Positions 15,217-23,527 of a stretch of 35,369 bases of DNA are shown here, in pieces. Below the pieces are notes generated by a model. It searched no databases and had not been told where the DNA came from. It worked only from the letters and a program-made list of their open reading frames with translations. Origin of the DNA: JBBSOW01 sp038259365 (GTDB lineage Bacteria > Actinomycetota > Actinomycetes > Propionibacteriales > Propionibacteriaceae). Position 1 is the first letter of the stretch. Each line of letters opens with the position of its first letter. The stretch covers positions 1 through 35,369 of the forward strand of contig JBBSOW010000026.1 of assembly GCA_038259365.1 (NCBI GenBank), given 5' to 3'. The position numbers and the translations under genes were made by a program.

Positions 15217-16287
15217 TCATCCGAGGAGGTCGATGACCGCCCAGGCCAGCTGGTGGCGGATCTGCTCGCGTAGCGCGTTCTCATTACGGTCGGCGAGTCT
15301 GGTCCACCCGCTCCCGTCGGAGGACCCGTCGGGGCGGACACTCGTGGTCCAGAGGTCACCGTGGCGCCATCGCCGTGGGCGACGCACGGTGGCAGTCACC
15401 GTGCCGAGCTGGGTCTGCACACGACCCGGATGCCCCGCCAGGACCTGGGACACCGCACCATCGACGGCAGCTGACAGCCACGGTGGGAGTCGCAGCTGAT
15501 GGTTGTCCGTCGGCTCGGCCGGCCACGCATCGATCCGGCTGTCCCCGACGAGGTGGTCGATCAGGTCCGCTGAACCGCCGATGTAGGTCCACGCAAGGTC
15601 CAGCTCGCTGGCGACGCACCATGCACGGTCCGTCGGCCACCACAGGTTGGGCGTCTGCTGCTGGGTCTCGACGAACGCCGACGCCGCGTCGAGTTCTCCT
15701 TTGTAGAGGAAGTACTCACGCCCCGGCATCTCTACCCGCGGCCCGTCCCGCACCTCGCGGGGTATCGGGTCCTGCGGAGCGCGAGGCGGATCAGGCATGC
15801 GGACGTCCACGTTGGGGCCGTCATAGACGCCGGGCCCGGTTCCTGGCGAAGGCTCGTCAGAGATGGGGAACGGCATCGAGTAGGACGCAGTCGAGTCCCA
15901 CCCGTAGCCGTCCCACAAGCAGAACCAGCACTGGTCGGGGGACGTGGTGTGCTGACGCAGGAGGTCGACCAGCGCTGTGGTCTCTGCGGCGCAGAGCGTG
16001 CCCTCCTCGGGTCCGACGATGTCCCACGCCTGGTTTCCGTCGCCAGGGGGCAGCAGCGCAATCTCGGGGAAGTGAGCGTCACGAGGCAGCTCGATCCCGT
16101 TGCGGGCCGCGACCTCTGACCAGCGGATCGGACGCTCCTCGGAGTCGTGCGCCGGATGCAGGACCCGAGCGTATGCGTCGAAACCGGCCGGCACGACCGA
16201 AGTCACCTCACCCGATTCGAACGGGCCGAGCCGTCCCCGGATCCACTCCACCTGCCCCACCTCAGTGCACCACTCGACCTCCGACAT
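15217..16287 (-). CDS. Hypothetical protein, actinobacterial type (356 aa)
   Basis: The 356-aa product is soluble, acidic and Trp-rich, without signal peptide or membrane segment. The N-terminal third holds VVPAGFDAYARVLHPAHD and RWSEVAARNGIELPRDAHF. A central block CWFCLWDGYGW and a later EMPGREYFLYKGELDAA, with PNLWWPTDRAWCVASELDLAWTY, look conserved (I recall similar unassigned proteins in actinobacteria). The last 80 residues are more basic. No catalytic motif is assigned. GGGAG three bases before the ATG supports the start. It follows the remnant at 16290-16673 on the same strand and overlaps its open frame. Confidence 0.8.
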   Translation of the reverse strand: MSEVEWCTEVGQVEWIRGRLGPFESGEVTSVVPAGFDAYARVLHPAHDSEERPIRWSEVAARNGIELPRDAHFPEIALLPPGDGNQAWDIVGPEEGTLCAAETTALVDLLRQHTTSPDQCWFCLWDGYGWDSTASYSMPFPISDEPSPGTGPGVYDGPNVDVRMPDPPRAPQDPIPREVRDGPRVEMPGREYFLYKGELDAASAFVETQQQTPNLWWPTDRAWCVASELDLAWTYIGGSADLIDHLVGDSRIDAWPAEPTDNHQLRLPPWLSAAVDGAVSQVLAGHPGRVQTQLGTVTATVRRPRRWRHGDLWTTSVRPDGSSDGSGWTRLADRNENALREQIRHQLAWAVIDLLG

Positions 16288-16289
16288 AC

Positions 16290-16673
16290 GCTCCCGTCAC
16301 CTCTTCTCGCGGCTACGACGGGCACCCCGTGGTGCCGCTCCTCGTCTTTGGTGTCGACATCGGACCAGTGCGCGCCGCAGGCCACGATGCGCCCCCACCC
16401 ATCCTCGCGGAGCCAGCCGTCCGCGTCGACCACTCAAGACAGCGGGTCCTCATCGCATCCCCGCGTCGCGCGGGCTAGGAGATCGGGGAGCTTGAGGTCA
16501 GCGTCCCAGAGGGGACCGGGCAAGCTCCAGCTTCCCATCCTCGGACTCCGCAACAGAAGTCTGGCCACGGCGTCCCCGGCCCGTGTAGGGCATGCGGGAC
16601 GTGGCCAGCCAGTGAGGTCGTCGAGATCACGCTCGATGCACCGAACGCCTCCCGCGCCGAAGGCGCTGAGGTT
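16290..16673 (-). pseudogene. Remnant of an unknown gene, split by an in-frame TGA
   Basis: A minus-strand frame with strong codon bias runs from 16673 (NLSAFGAGGVRCIERDLDDL, LLLRSPRMGSWSLPGPLWDA, LKLPDLLARATRG) to a TGA at 16434-16436. It continues in the same frame with VVDADGWLREDGWGRIVACG and HWSDVDTKDEERHHGVPVV. Replacing TGA by Trp (TGG) gives smooth protein sequence, so a TGG-to-TGA nonsense change is likely. No start codon lies at its front; the 5' part may have been lost when the ligase gene arrived. Function not recognised. Confidence 0.45.
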
Positions 16674-17577
16674 ACGGTGAGAGCGCGGACAAGACGTCGT
16701 TCGGCCAGGCGTCGATGTCCATGCCGTGCCGGCTCAACAGCGCCAAGGTGGCGCGCTCCAGCCCCAACCCGGCGCACGCGGAATGAGCGGGGGTCTCGTC
16801 GGGCAACGAGATCTTGAAGTTCACGCCGAAATGGTCTTGGTGAGCGTCGGCGAAAGCGATCGCGGTCGGGCCGTCGCCGCTGATCTGTACGAGTACCTCG
16901 AACTTCGGGGACACCGCGCCTTGCCGGGCGGTCAGCATTTTGCTCGAGTGCCCGAAGAAGGGATCGTCGGCCACCTCGAGCTCGAACTCCAATCCCACCT
17001 CGCCTATGAGATCGACGAGCTTCCCCAGCCACCGTTCGCGGTGAGCCAATGCTCGCTCGGCGTCGGCGATGATGACCTCCTCATGCATCCGGAAGGACAC
17101 CAGCCGCGCCGGATCGTCCGACGGTTCGTACCGGAAGCACTGGCCGACCAGATCGAAGCGGCGGGGCTGGTGGATCGTCGATCCTCCGAGAATGCCGTAC
17201 ACGGGCTGACATGCGGCGGCCGCGAGCATCAGGTCGGATTGCCCGAGTTGCGCGGCCCAGTTCCCTTCGGGGTCCCGCTGGGCGAGTAACACCTCGTCTT
17301 CCGGCGTCCCGTCGACCGATACCCGTACGGATCCGATCGGCCGAGCAAACGGGCTCACGTCGTCCGCCAACTTGAAGAAGGCTTGAGAACTAACCGGCGG
17401 AAAGTTCAAGAACTCAACCGGTGCGTCGTTCTCGACACGAGAGCGCAGGGCGCCGCTGAGCCCGCTGACGACCGATTCGAAGCCTCGGCTACGCCCCACA
17501 ATGCCCGGGGAGCCCGTCGGTATGGCGTGGCCGCTGTCGATGAGCTCCGCTGCGAACTCCGCCCGGGACAGATTCAT
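16672..17577 (-). CDS. Amino acid:[carrier protein] ligase homologue (truncated seryl-tRNA synthetase-like)
   Basis: The 301-aa product is a class II aminoacyl-tRNA synthetase catalytic core lacking any tRNA-binding domain. Motif 2 is CFRYEPSDDPARLVSFRMHEE (147-167) and motif 3 is CAGLGLERATLALL (268-281). DDPFFG (204-209) and PKFEVLV (224-230) match the amino acid:[carrier protein] ligases. The three zinc ligands of those enzymes (Cys, Glu, Cys) have counterparts at Cys123, Glu166/167 and Cys268 with similar spacing. Such enzymes activate a small amino acid with ATP and load it onto the phosphopantetheine of a carrier protein, not onto tRNA. It overlaps the upstream 88-aa gene by four bases (ATGA). 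No canonical carrier protein is next to it. Confidence 0.82.
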   Translation of the reverse strand: MNLSRAEFAAELIDSGHAIPTGSPGIVGRSRGFESVVSGLSGALRSRVENDAPVEFLNFPPVSSQAFFKLADDVSPFARPIGSVRVSVDGTPEDEVLLAQRDPEGNWAAQLGQSDLMLAAAACQPVYGILGGSTIHQPRRFDLVGQCFRYEPSDDPARLVSFRMHEEVIIADAERALAHRERWLGKLVDLIGEVGLEFELEVADDPFFGHSSKMLTARQGAVSPKFEVLVQISGDGPTAIAFADAHQDHFGVNFKISLPDETPAHSACAGLGLERATLALLSRHGMDIDAWPNDVLSALSP

Positions 17578-17840
17578 TGGGTGTCGCGGAGATCAGGCGG
17601 CGTCGATGCGGCGTGGTTGAGCATCCGATCGTTGTGCACGATGAGGGCGACCCCGCGGGCGTCGCGCTTCCAACGGCCCAAGGAGAGCTCCGATTCGTCT
17701 CTCGCAAGGACGGGCCACCAAGGCAGTTCTCGATCGGCTTGGTAACGCTTGCGGGTGTCGATTCGTGATGGGTCGTCTGGTGCCGTGGTCTTCGGTGTCG
17801 GGGTTCGCTGGGTCGCGGTGTCTTTCGTCGTCGTCATCGC
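17574..17840 (-). CDS. Small protein translationally coupled to the carrier-protein ligase
   Basis: The 88-aa product has a Thr/Pro-rich, probably disordered N-terminus (MTTTKDTATQRTPTPKT). A compact C-terminal half follows with two Trp pairs and charged residues (ELPWWPVLARDESELSLGRW, then RDARGVALIVHNDRML). Its stop overlaps the ATG of the ligase (ATGA), so the two are made together. It lacks the DSL phosphopantetheine motif of a normal carrier protein, although a Ser occurs in DESELSLG. ATG 17840 is chosen; a GTG at 17906 would add 22 residues. It may be a partner or substrate of the ligase (inference). Confidence 0.55.
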   Translation of the reverse strand, partial: AMTTTKDTATQRTPTPKTTAPDDPSRIDTRKRYQADRELPWWPVLARDESELSLGRWKRDARGVALIVHNDRMLNHAASTPPDLRDTQ

Positions 17841-18311
17841 GCCTGCCGGCCAACTAGCCCTTGGGGGGCCAGCATGGGGAAATGCTTCGGAAAGTGCCTC
17901 GGCCACGTGAGTGCCTGTCCGATGAAAGCTTCGTGCATAAATCCCTGTTCCGATTGGGTTGCTGGACGTATGAAGGCTCGCGGTTGCTATTTGCTCTCCA
18001 GGTTGATCAAAACCAGGAGACTTAAGTGCTTAATTGCTGATGCTTCCGCCGAAAGAAACTTGGTTTGAACGAAAGTGTAGATGTCGATGGGCAGCCATCA
18101 GCCCCAAAAGCCGATAGTCGGCGGAGATCGCGTTGATCAGATGACTCGTCTCACGGTCCGGCCAGCGTACGAGGACCAAACGTGCGCCGCAGATGGCCTC
18201 CCCCAAACGCGCCAGACAAGGAGGAATCCGGATGCCGCCTCACGGTCGAGCCCATGCTGTGAACCATGAATTCCGCGTATCTACTGCGCCGACCCGAATG
18301 GTGCCGAGCGG
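17841..18311. other. Intergenic stretch with a hairpin
   Basis: No firmly supported gene. A 64-codon plus-strand frame (17874-18068) encodes a Cys-rich peptide (MGKCFGKCLGHVSACPMKAS...) behind a G-run, but its composition is unlike its neighbours and it is probably chance. A hairpin with arms CTCC-A-GGTT and AACC-A-GGAG lies at 17996-18019. Confidence 0.35.
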
Positions 18312-19832
18312 TTAGAAGGCGCCCGCCTTCCCGACCACGGCGCCAGCGGTCTTCCACAAGATCAACATGTCCAAGCTGAGCGACCAGTTCTCCACGTAGC
18401 GAAGGTCAAGGCGCACGGATTCCTCCCAGCTCAGCAGGGATCGTCCGCTGACTTGCCAGAGACCGGTCAGGCCGGGCGTGACGAGAAGGCGACGATGGGT
18501 GAAGTCACCATAGCTGGCCACTTCTCGCTCCAGCGGAGGACGCGGACCCACCAGGGACATCTCGCCCTTCATGACGTTGAACAACTGCGGTAGCTCGTCT
18601 AAGGAGTAGCGACGCATGAAGCGGCCCACCCGGGTGATACGCGGGTCGTCCTCCATTTTGAACAACGGCCCGTCGCCCTCGTTCAGTTCTCGGATGGCGT
18701 CCAGGCGCGCCTCGGCGTCGGTGACCATCGAACGGAACTTGACCATCCGGAAGATCTCGCCGTTCAACCCCACCCGGGTCTGGCGGAAAAAGACCGGTCC
18801 GCCATCGCCGAGCTTGACGATCAGGGCCAAGCCCAGGAGGAGGGGGCTGATCATCAGCAGGCCGAGGCCGGAGGCGGTCAGATCGAAGGTGCGCTTGAGG
18901 ACGCGGCGCCACCCGAAGAAGTGCGGTTGCTCGATATGCAGCAGGGGCAGGCCGACGTGGGGGCGGATGTGCATCCGGGGCCCGGCAACCTCCATGAGAC
19001 CCGGGTGGACGAGGAGATCGACGTTCTCACCTTCCAAGCTCCACGCAAGGTGACGTAGGTACTCCGAAGAAACCCGGTTGATGACGGCGACGGCGTGGCA
19101 CCCGTGCTGGCGGACGACGTCGCTGACGTCGTCGAGGTCGCCCAGCACGGGAAGGTCTGTCTTGATGGCGTCCTCGTGCTCGATCCCTGGCAGGCAGACA
19201 CCCACGATGCGCAGGCCACAGTGTGGCTCCGCTATCAGAGTCTTTTGCAGCTGAGTGAGGTCGTCGAGGTAGCCCACGGCGATCACATCACGTAGCAGTT
19301 TGCCATGGGCCTGCCAGGCGTGCAGGACCTTGCGGGCGACGAAGCGCGAGACCAGGCTGGCCACGACCGCCACCGGCGTAGCGACCCCGATCAGCCACAG
19401 CAATGCTCCTGTGTGCGTTGTCGCCTCGTAGAAGGATGCGATCACGACGATCTTGATCATGGCGGAGAAAGCGCCCTTGAAGTCGTCGTTGCCCACCCCG
19501 AAGAGTGCTCGCTGATAACCGCGGGATGCCAAAATCGATACGGGCCAGATTATCGCGGCGGCCAAGACGATCCGGGGCGTCAGGTCGAGTCCGGCGCTCG
19601 CGATGGGCCCCACGACCATGACGGCAGCGCCCCCGATCGCAGCGTCGATAAGGACCAAGACCATGAGGTAGTTGCGGGTCCAGCGCGGATGACGGGGCCG
19701 CTGATCTCGGCCCCGCTGGGCTGCATGTCCGGTGAGTAAAAGATCGTTGGACCAGTCGCGGCTGAAGTCCGGATTCGATCGAAGTGATACGCCTTTTTGC
19801 TTGGCTGTACCGTCGCGCGTAAAAGTAAACAC
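18312..19832 (-). CDS. Polyprenyl-phosphate sugar-phosphotransferase (exopolysaccharide initiation, WcaJ/PssY-like)
   Basis: The product (506 aa from GTG 19832) has four to five membrane helices in the first 200 residues, a Rossmann-like middle domain, and a C-terminal bacterial sugar transferase domain. The latter begins at KRTFDLTASGLGLLMISPLL and includes GPVFFRQTRVG, FRMVKFRSM, RRYSLDELPQLFNVMKGEMS, LVGPRPPLERE, PGLTGLWQVSGRS and DLRYVENWS. It transfers a sugar-1-phosphate from a nucleotide sugar to a membrane polyprenyl phosphate, the first step in extracellular polysaccharide synthesis. GTG 19832 is preferred since GGGGGA lies eight bases upstream; a TTG at 19895 is possible. Confidence 0.9.
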   Translation of the reverse strand: MFTFTRDGTAKQKGVSLRSNPDFSRDWSNDLLLTGHAAQRGRDQRPRHPRWTRNYLMVLVLIDAAIGGAAVMVVGPIASAGLDLTPRIVLAAAIIWPVSILASRGYQRALFGVGNDDFKGAFSAMIKIVVIASFYEATTHTGALLWLIGVATPVAVVASLVSRFVARKVLHAWQAHGKLLRDVIAVGYLDDLTQLQKTLIAEPHCGLRIVGVCLPGIEHEDAIKTDLPVLGDLDDVSDVVRQHGCHAVAVINRVSSEYLRHLAWSLEGENVDLLVHPGLMEVAGPRMHIRPHVGLPLLHIEQPHFFGWRRVLKRTFDLTASGLGLLMISPLLLGLALIVKLGDGGPVFFRQTRVGLNGEIFRMVKFRSMVTDAEARLDAIRELNEGDGPLFKMEDDPRITRVGRFMRRYSLDELPQLFNVMKGEMSLVGPRPPLEREVASYGDFTHRRLLVTPGLTGLWQVSGRSLLSWEESVRLDLRYVENWSLSLDMLILWKTAGAVVGKAGAF

Positions 19833-20191
19833 TGCTTTGGTCCCCCGACTTGCGCAGTAGTGTGGCGGACCATAGTGGCCCGCGGAATCAATCAAAACAT
19901 TAAGATCGTGGCAGGTGATCCCGCAACGACAAAGTAACAGTAGCGCTTCCGTGGACAGAAATCAGGTGAATTGAGCGAATCTGTGCGACCCTTTCCTTCG
20001 GGTAGACGGAGTCTGAGAGTTCGCTGAGATTTGTGATAATATCTCGCGTAATTTGATTACCGCCGCACGACACGAACCTTGGTTCTGGCCATGAAGGATG
20101 GCCGCGGGCAGCGTCAGGTAACAAGCGGAGTCAGGTGACAAACCGTGGGATTACTCGGTACGTCAGCAGGCCCATTTGCCAAGAGCGGCGG
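19833..20191. other. AT-richer upstream region of the sugar transferase
   Basis: No supported gene. The sequence around 19896-20100 is AT-richer than the flanks and should hold the promoter for the minus-strand sugar transferase. No clear operator is seen. Confidence 0.4.
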
Positions 20192-20878
20192 TTAGGGAAG
20201 CCGGCAAAACTGTTCAACCAGGCGTGTTCGGCCCGACACGATCAACTCATCGCCTTCGAGGACGACCGTTTCCGGCTGGGCGTAGGTGAAGTCCACGTCG
20301 CGGCGTTTCACCCCCACGACCGTGACATGGAAGGTGGAGCGGATGACCGACTCCGAGAGCGGCCTACCCCACGACATCTGGGGAGCCGAGGTACGGGCGA
20401 TCGAGAACCCGTCCTCGAACTCGAAGTAGTCGATCATAGAGCCGTAGACCGCGTGGGCGACGCGCTCTCCCATGGCCCGCTCGGGATAGAGCACGTGGTT
20501 AGCGCCGATTCGTTCCAGGATGAGGCCGTGCTTCTTGGTGATGGCCTTGGCCCAGATCTCTTTGACGCCCAGTTGATGCAGAGCCAAGACCGTCATGATC
20601 GAGGCCTCGATATCGGAGCCGATGCCGACGATGGCCTTCTCGATGGAGTCCACGCCTAGCTGGCGTAGCGCCTCCTCATCGGTGGAATCGGCGACCAGGA
20701 CGTGGGTCAGTTGATCGGCCATCCGCTGGACGAGGGCAGGGTCCTCGTCGATGGCCAACACGTCGCTGCCCGCGGAGACCAGGGAGGTGGCGCAGGCGAT
20801 GCCGAACCGGCCCAAGCCGGCCACCAGGACGGTTGTCGATTCGGGTCGGTTGGGGTGGCGAAGTCTCTTAGCCAACAA
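20192..20878 (-). CDS. trkA: TrkA-family potassium uptake regulator (RCK protein)
   Basis: The 228-aa product has an RCK-N Rossmann domain with the nucleotide-binding GLGRFG (residues about 21-26) and the acidic AIDEDP at the end of the second strand. A C-terminal RCK-C domain ends with VVLEGDELIVSGRTRLVEQF. It binds NAD(H)/ATP/ADP and gates the TrkH channel on the cytoplasmic side. The start is TTG 20878, supported by GAGGAGAG six bases upstream. It overlaps the end of the trkH-like gene by 11 bp on the same strand, so the two are translationally coupled. Confidence 0.93.
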   Translation of the reverse strand: MLAKRLRHPNRPESTTVLVAGLGRFGIACATSLVSAGSDVLAIDEDPALVQRMADQLTHVLVADSTDEEALRQLGVDSIEKAIVGIGSDIEASIMTVLALHQLGVKEIWAKAITKKHGLILERIGANHVLYPERAMGERVAHAVYGSMIDYFEFEDGFSIARTSAPQMSWGRPLSESVIRSTFHVTVVGVKRRDVDFTYAQPETVVLEGDELIVSGRTRLVEQFCRLP

Positions 20879-22205
20879 TGGGGCTCTCCTCGGGTAGGTG
20901 GTAGCGGTGATGGCGGCGGTTGACCGCGAGCGAAGTCACGGTGGTGATGGTCCCGACGCGGCCGACGAACATCAACACCATGAGGGTCCACTTGGCGATC
21001 TCGGGGAGTTCGTGGGTGATGCCCGTGCTCAGCCCCACGGTGCCGAACGCCGAGATGGTCTCGAACAGTACGGTGTCGAGCCGGTAGGGGGTGTCGGCCA
21101 GGACGATCATCGTCGCGACGGCGACGACGCCCACCCCCAAGAGGGCCACGGTGAGGGCCTGGCGCTGCACCGCCGGGCCGATCCGGCGATGCGCGATCTG
21201 GGTCTCGTCCTCACCACGAATCTCCGACCAGATCACGAACGCGAGCAGGACGAAGGTGACGACCTTGATCCCACCGGCGGTGCCGGCCGAACCCCCTCCG
21301 ATGAACATCAGCACGTAGTTGACGGCCAAGGTTTCGGGCTCGACGAAGCTGTAGTCGATGGAGTTGAATCCGGCGGTGCGCGGGAAGACGCCGCCAGCGA
21401 TCGAACCGACCACCTTTCCCCACTGGGTCATCGGACCGAGGGTCTGTGGATTGCTCCATTCGTAGAACGCGAACAGAACCGTGCCGGCGACCAGCAGGAC
21501 GAGCGTGCCCAAGACCGTCAACCGGGCGTGCACCGACCAAAGCCGGTAGTGCCACAGCCGTCGCCGGCGGCTCAGCTCGAAGTAGACCGGGAAGCCCAAC
21601 CCTCCGGCTATGACCGCCGCGCAGATGGGGAAGATGATCCAGGCGTCCGAAGAGAACCCCATCAGGTTGTCGGAGTACAGGGCGAAACCGGCGTTGCAGA
21701 ACGCCGAGATGGCGTGGAACACGCCATGCCAGATGGCCGTCGGCCAGTCCGGGTCGTAGCCGACACGGAAGCGGACGCTCAACCAGGCGGCGACGGCCGC
21801 CTCGCTCGCGAGCATGGCGACGGCGACCCGAAACGGTATCTTGCGCACCTCTCCCAGGTTCAGGCTGTGGGTTTCCGTCGCCGCTCCGAGCGTGGTACTC
21901 AGGCGTAGCCGCCCGCGCACGAGCAGCGTCAGCAGGGTCGCCAGCGTCACCATGCCGTACCCCCCGATTTGGATGAGACACAGGATCACGATCTTGCCGA
22001 AGTGGCTCCAGTGGGTCGCGGTATCCAACGTGATCAAACCCGTCACGCAGGTGGCCGAGACGGCGGTGAACGCGGCGTCCATCCAGCGCGTCGATACCCC
22101 GGCGGGGGTCGAGAACGGCAGTTTCAACAACACCGTGCCGAGGATGATGACCGTTAGGAAGGACATGGGGACCACGCGGGCGGGTTGGAGCAGAACCTTG
22201 CGCAT
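20868..22205 (-). CDS. trkH: TrkH/KtrB-family potassium channel subunit
   Basis: The 445-aa product has about ten membrane helices and the four pore repeats of the Trk/Ktr family: TCVTGLITLD, ISAFCNAGFALYSDN, FPRTAGFNSIDY and SAFGTVGLSTGI. The gate region GGGSAGTAGGIKV is present. It imports K+ (possibly Na+-coupled) under control of the RCK protein encoded next. ATG 22205 is preceded by GGAGGAGAG. Length is normal for the KtrB/TrkH group. Confidence 0.93.
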   Translation of the reverse strand: MRKVLLQPARVVPMSFLTVIILGTVLLKLPFSTPAGVSTRWMDAAFTAVSATCVTGLITLDTATHWSHFGKIVILCLIQIGGYGMVTLATLLTLLVRGRLRLSTTLGAATETHSLNLGEVRKIPFRVAVAMLASEAAVAAWLSVRFRVGYDPDWPTAIWHGVFHAISAFCNAGFALYSDNLMGFSSDAWIIFPICAAVIAGGLGFPVYFELSRRRRLWHYRLWSVHARLTVLGTLVLLVAGTVLFAFYEWSNPQTLGPMTQWGKVVGSIAGGVFPRTAGFNSIDYSFVEPETLAVNYVLMFIGGGSAGTAGGIKVVTFVLLAFVIWSEIRGEDETQIAHRRIGPAVQRQALTVALLGVGVVAVATMIVLADTPYRLDTVLFETISAFGTVGLSTGITHELPEIAKWTLMVLMFVGRVGTITTVTSLAVNRRHHRYHLPEESPIVG

Positions 22206-22256
22206 CTCTCCTCCGCTCGTCTCGCGACGATTCTGCTCCCAGCGGGGCCGCGGCGT

Positions 22257-23519
22257 CTAGTGTTGCGCGCCGTCGTGCAGTTGCCGAGGCGATCCGGTGC
22301 TCGCTTCGTCCGAACTGGTGGACTGGCGGGGCGCGACGACGAGGCAGACGATCAACAAGCCCACCCCGAGAGCAGGGGTGACCGAGGACAAGGCGATCTG
22401 GGAGATGGTGTAGGTCAGCTCGACGTCACCACCGCTCGGCAGCTTCTTAAACGGCGCCAGCGCTGCCCACCCGACGAACGTGTAGCCCACTACCCGCGCG
22501 GCAACGGGTACCCCGGGCCGAGCCAGCAGCAGTCCCAGCGGCACGATCCAGACGAAGTGGTGCGACCACGAGACCGGTGAGGCCAAAAGCCCGGCGACCC
22601 CGGAAAGGCACACGCCGAGCGCCGCGTAGCCCCGACGGTGCCACCGCGCGCCGGCCCACACCCCGAGCGCCGCCACGACGCCGGCGAGAGCCAAGCCCAG
22701 CAACTCCGAGCCCGGGCCGAGCCGGAGAATGCGCAGCCAGGCCCCCATGACGGACTGGTTCGTCAGGTAGACGATGCTGCCGCCCAGCCCGGTCTCGCCC
22801 TGGGCCAGCCGCCCCCAGAAGGTCCGCGATTCGCTCGGCAGGACCAACGCCGCCAGCCCCGTCGCCGCGAGGAAGCTCGCCCCCACGCCGATCGCGGCAC
22901 GTCGACGCCCGGCGAACCACAGGTAGGGCAAGGTGATGCCCGGGGTCAGTTTGATGGCCGCGGCCAGTCCGCTGAGCACCCCGGCGGGGAGCAGACCTCG
23001 ACGGGCCCGTCTCCTCGGGTCGGCGGTCTCGGATCGGGTGGACAGGAAGCGGCGGCCGGGCAGCACGTCGAGGGCGACCAGCGCCACCAGGACGATCCCG
23101 AGCTGGCCGAAGGCGAATGTCATTCGCACCGGTTCGACGGCCACGATGACCGCAGCGGCCGAGAGACTCAGGATCCAACCGCGCACCCCGCAGCGGTACA
23201 GGATGGACAGCAGGCAGCCGACGTTCAGCACCACCCACGCCACCTGCATGAGCACTGCTGGCAGGATCGCCAGGCCGGCCGCGAGCACCGCGGCGAAGGG
23301 CGGATAGAGAAAGGGCAACCCGCTGTCGGCGTCGTAGATGTCGCCCGAGCCGCCGACGATGAGCCCGCCCACCCGTCGATAGACGTCGAGATCGACCATG
23401 TTGGGGCGCCACGGCGACAAGGTGCCGTCGAACGTCGTCGCCGCCGCCCAGAGGCCGGCGAGCATGGGCAGCGCGCAGATCAGCAGGATCCTGGCGGCCG
23501 CCGAGACGTGGTTCCTCAC
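22257..23519 (-). CDS. GT87-family (DUF2029) polyprenyl-mannose-dependent mannosyltransferase-like protein
   Basis: The 420-aa product has about ten membrane helices and the GT-C layout of family GT87. An acidic motif MVDLDVYRRVG sits in the first outer loop, followed by GDIYDADSGLPFLYPPFAAVL, FGQLGIVLVALV and IKLTPGITLPYLW. In mycobacteria and relatives such enzymes add alpha-1,2 mannose to lipoglycans from a polyprenyl-phosphate donor; the acceptor here is unknown. GTG 23519 starts eight bases after the stop of the upstream membrane protein gene, so the two form an operon. Confidence 0.85.
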   Translation of the reverse strand: MRNHVSAAARILLICALPMLAGLWAAATTFDGTLSPWRPNMVDLDVYRRVGGLIVGGSGDIYDADSGLPFLYPPFAAVLAAGLAILPAVLMQVAWVVLNVGCLLSILYRCGVRGWILSLSAAAVIVAVEPVRMTFAFGQLGIVLVALVALDVLPGRRFLSTRSETADPRRRARRGLLPAGVLSGLAAAIKLTPGITLPYLWFAGRRRAAIGVGASFLAATGLAALVLPSESRTFWGRLAQGETGLGGSIVYLTNQSVMGAWLRILRLGPGSELLGLALAGVVAALGVWAGARWHRRGYAALGVCLSGVAGLLASPVSWSHHFVWIVPLGLLLARPGVPVAARVVGYTFVGWAALAPFKKLPSGGDVELTYTISQIALSSVTPALGVGLLIVCLVVAPRQSTSSDEASTGSPRQLHDGAQH

Positions 23520-23527
23520 GTCCTGGC

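Noticed and set aside
17874..18068. Cys-rich 64-aa peptide on the plus strand
   Set aside because: Composition unlike a zinc protein or bacteriocin precursor, no conserved spacing and no operon context; probably chance.
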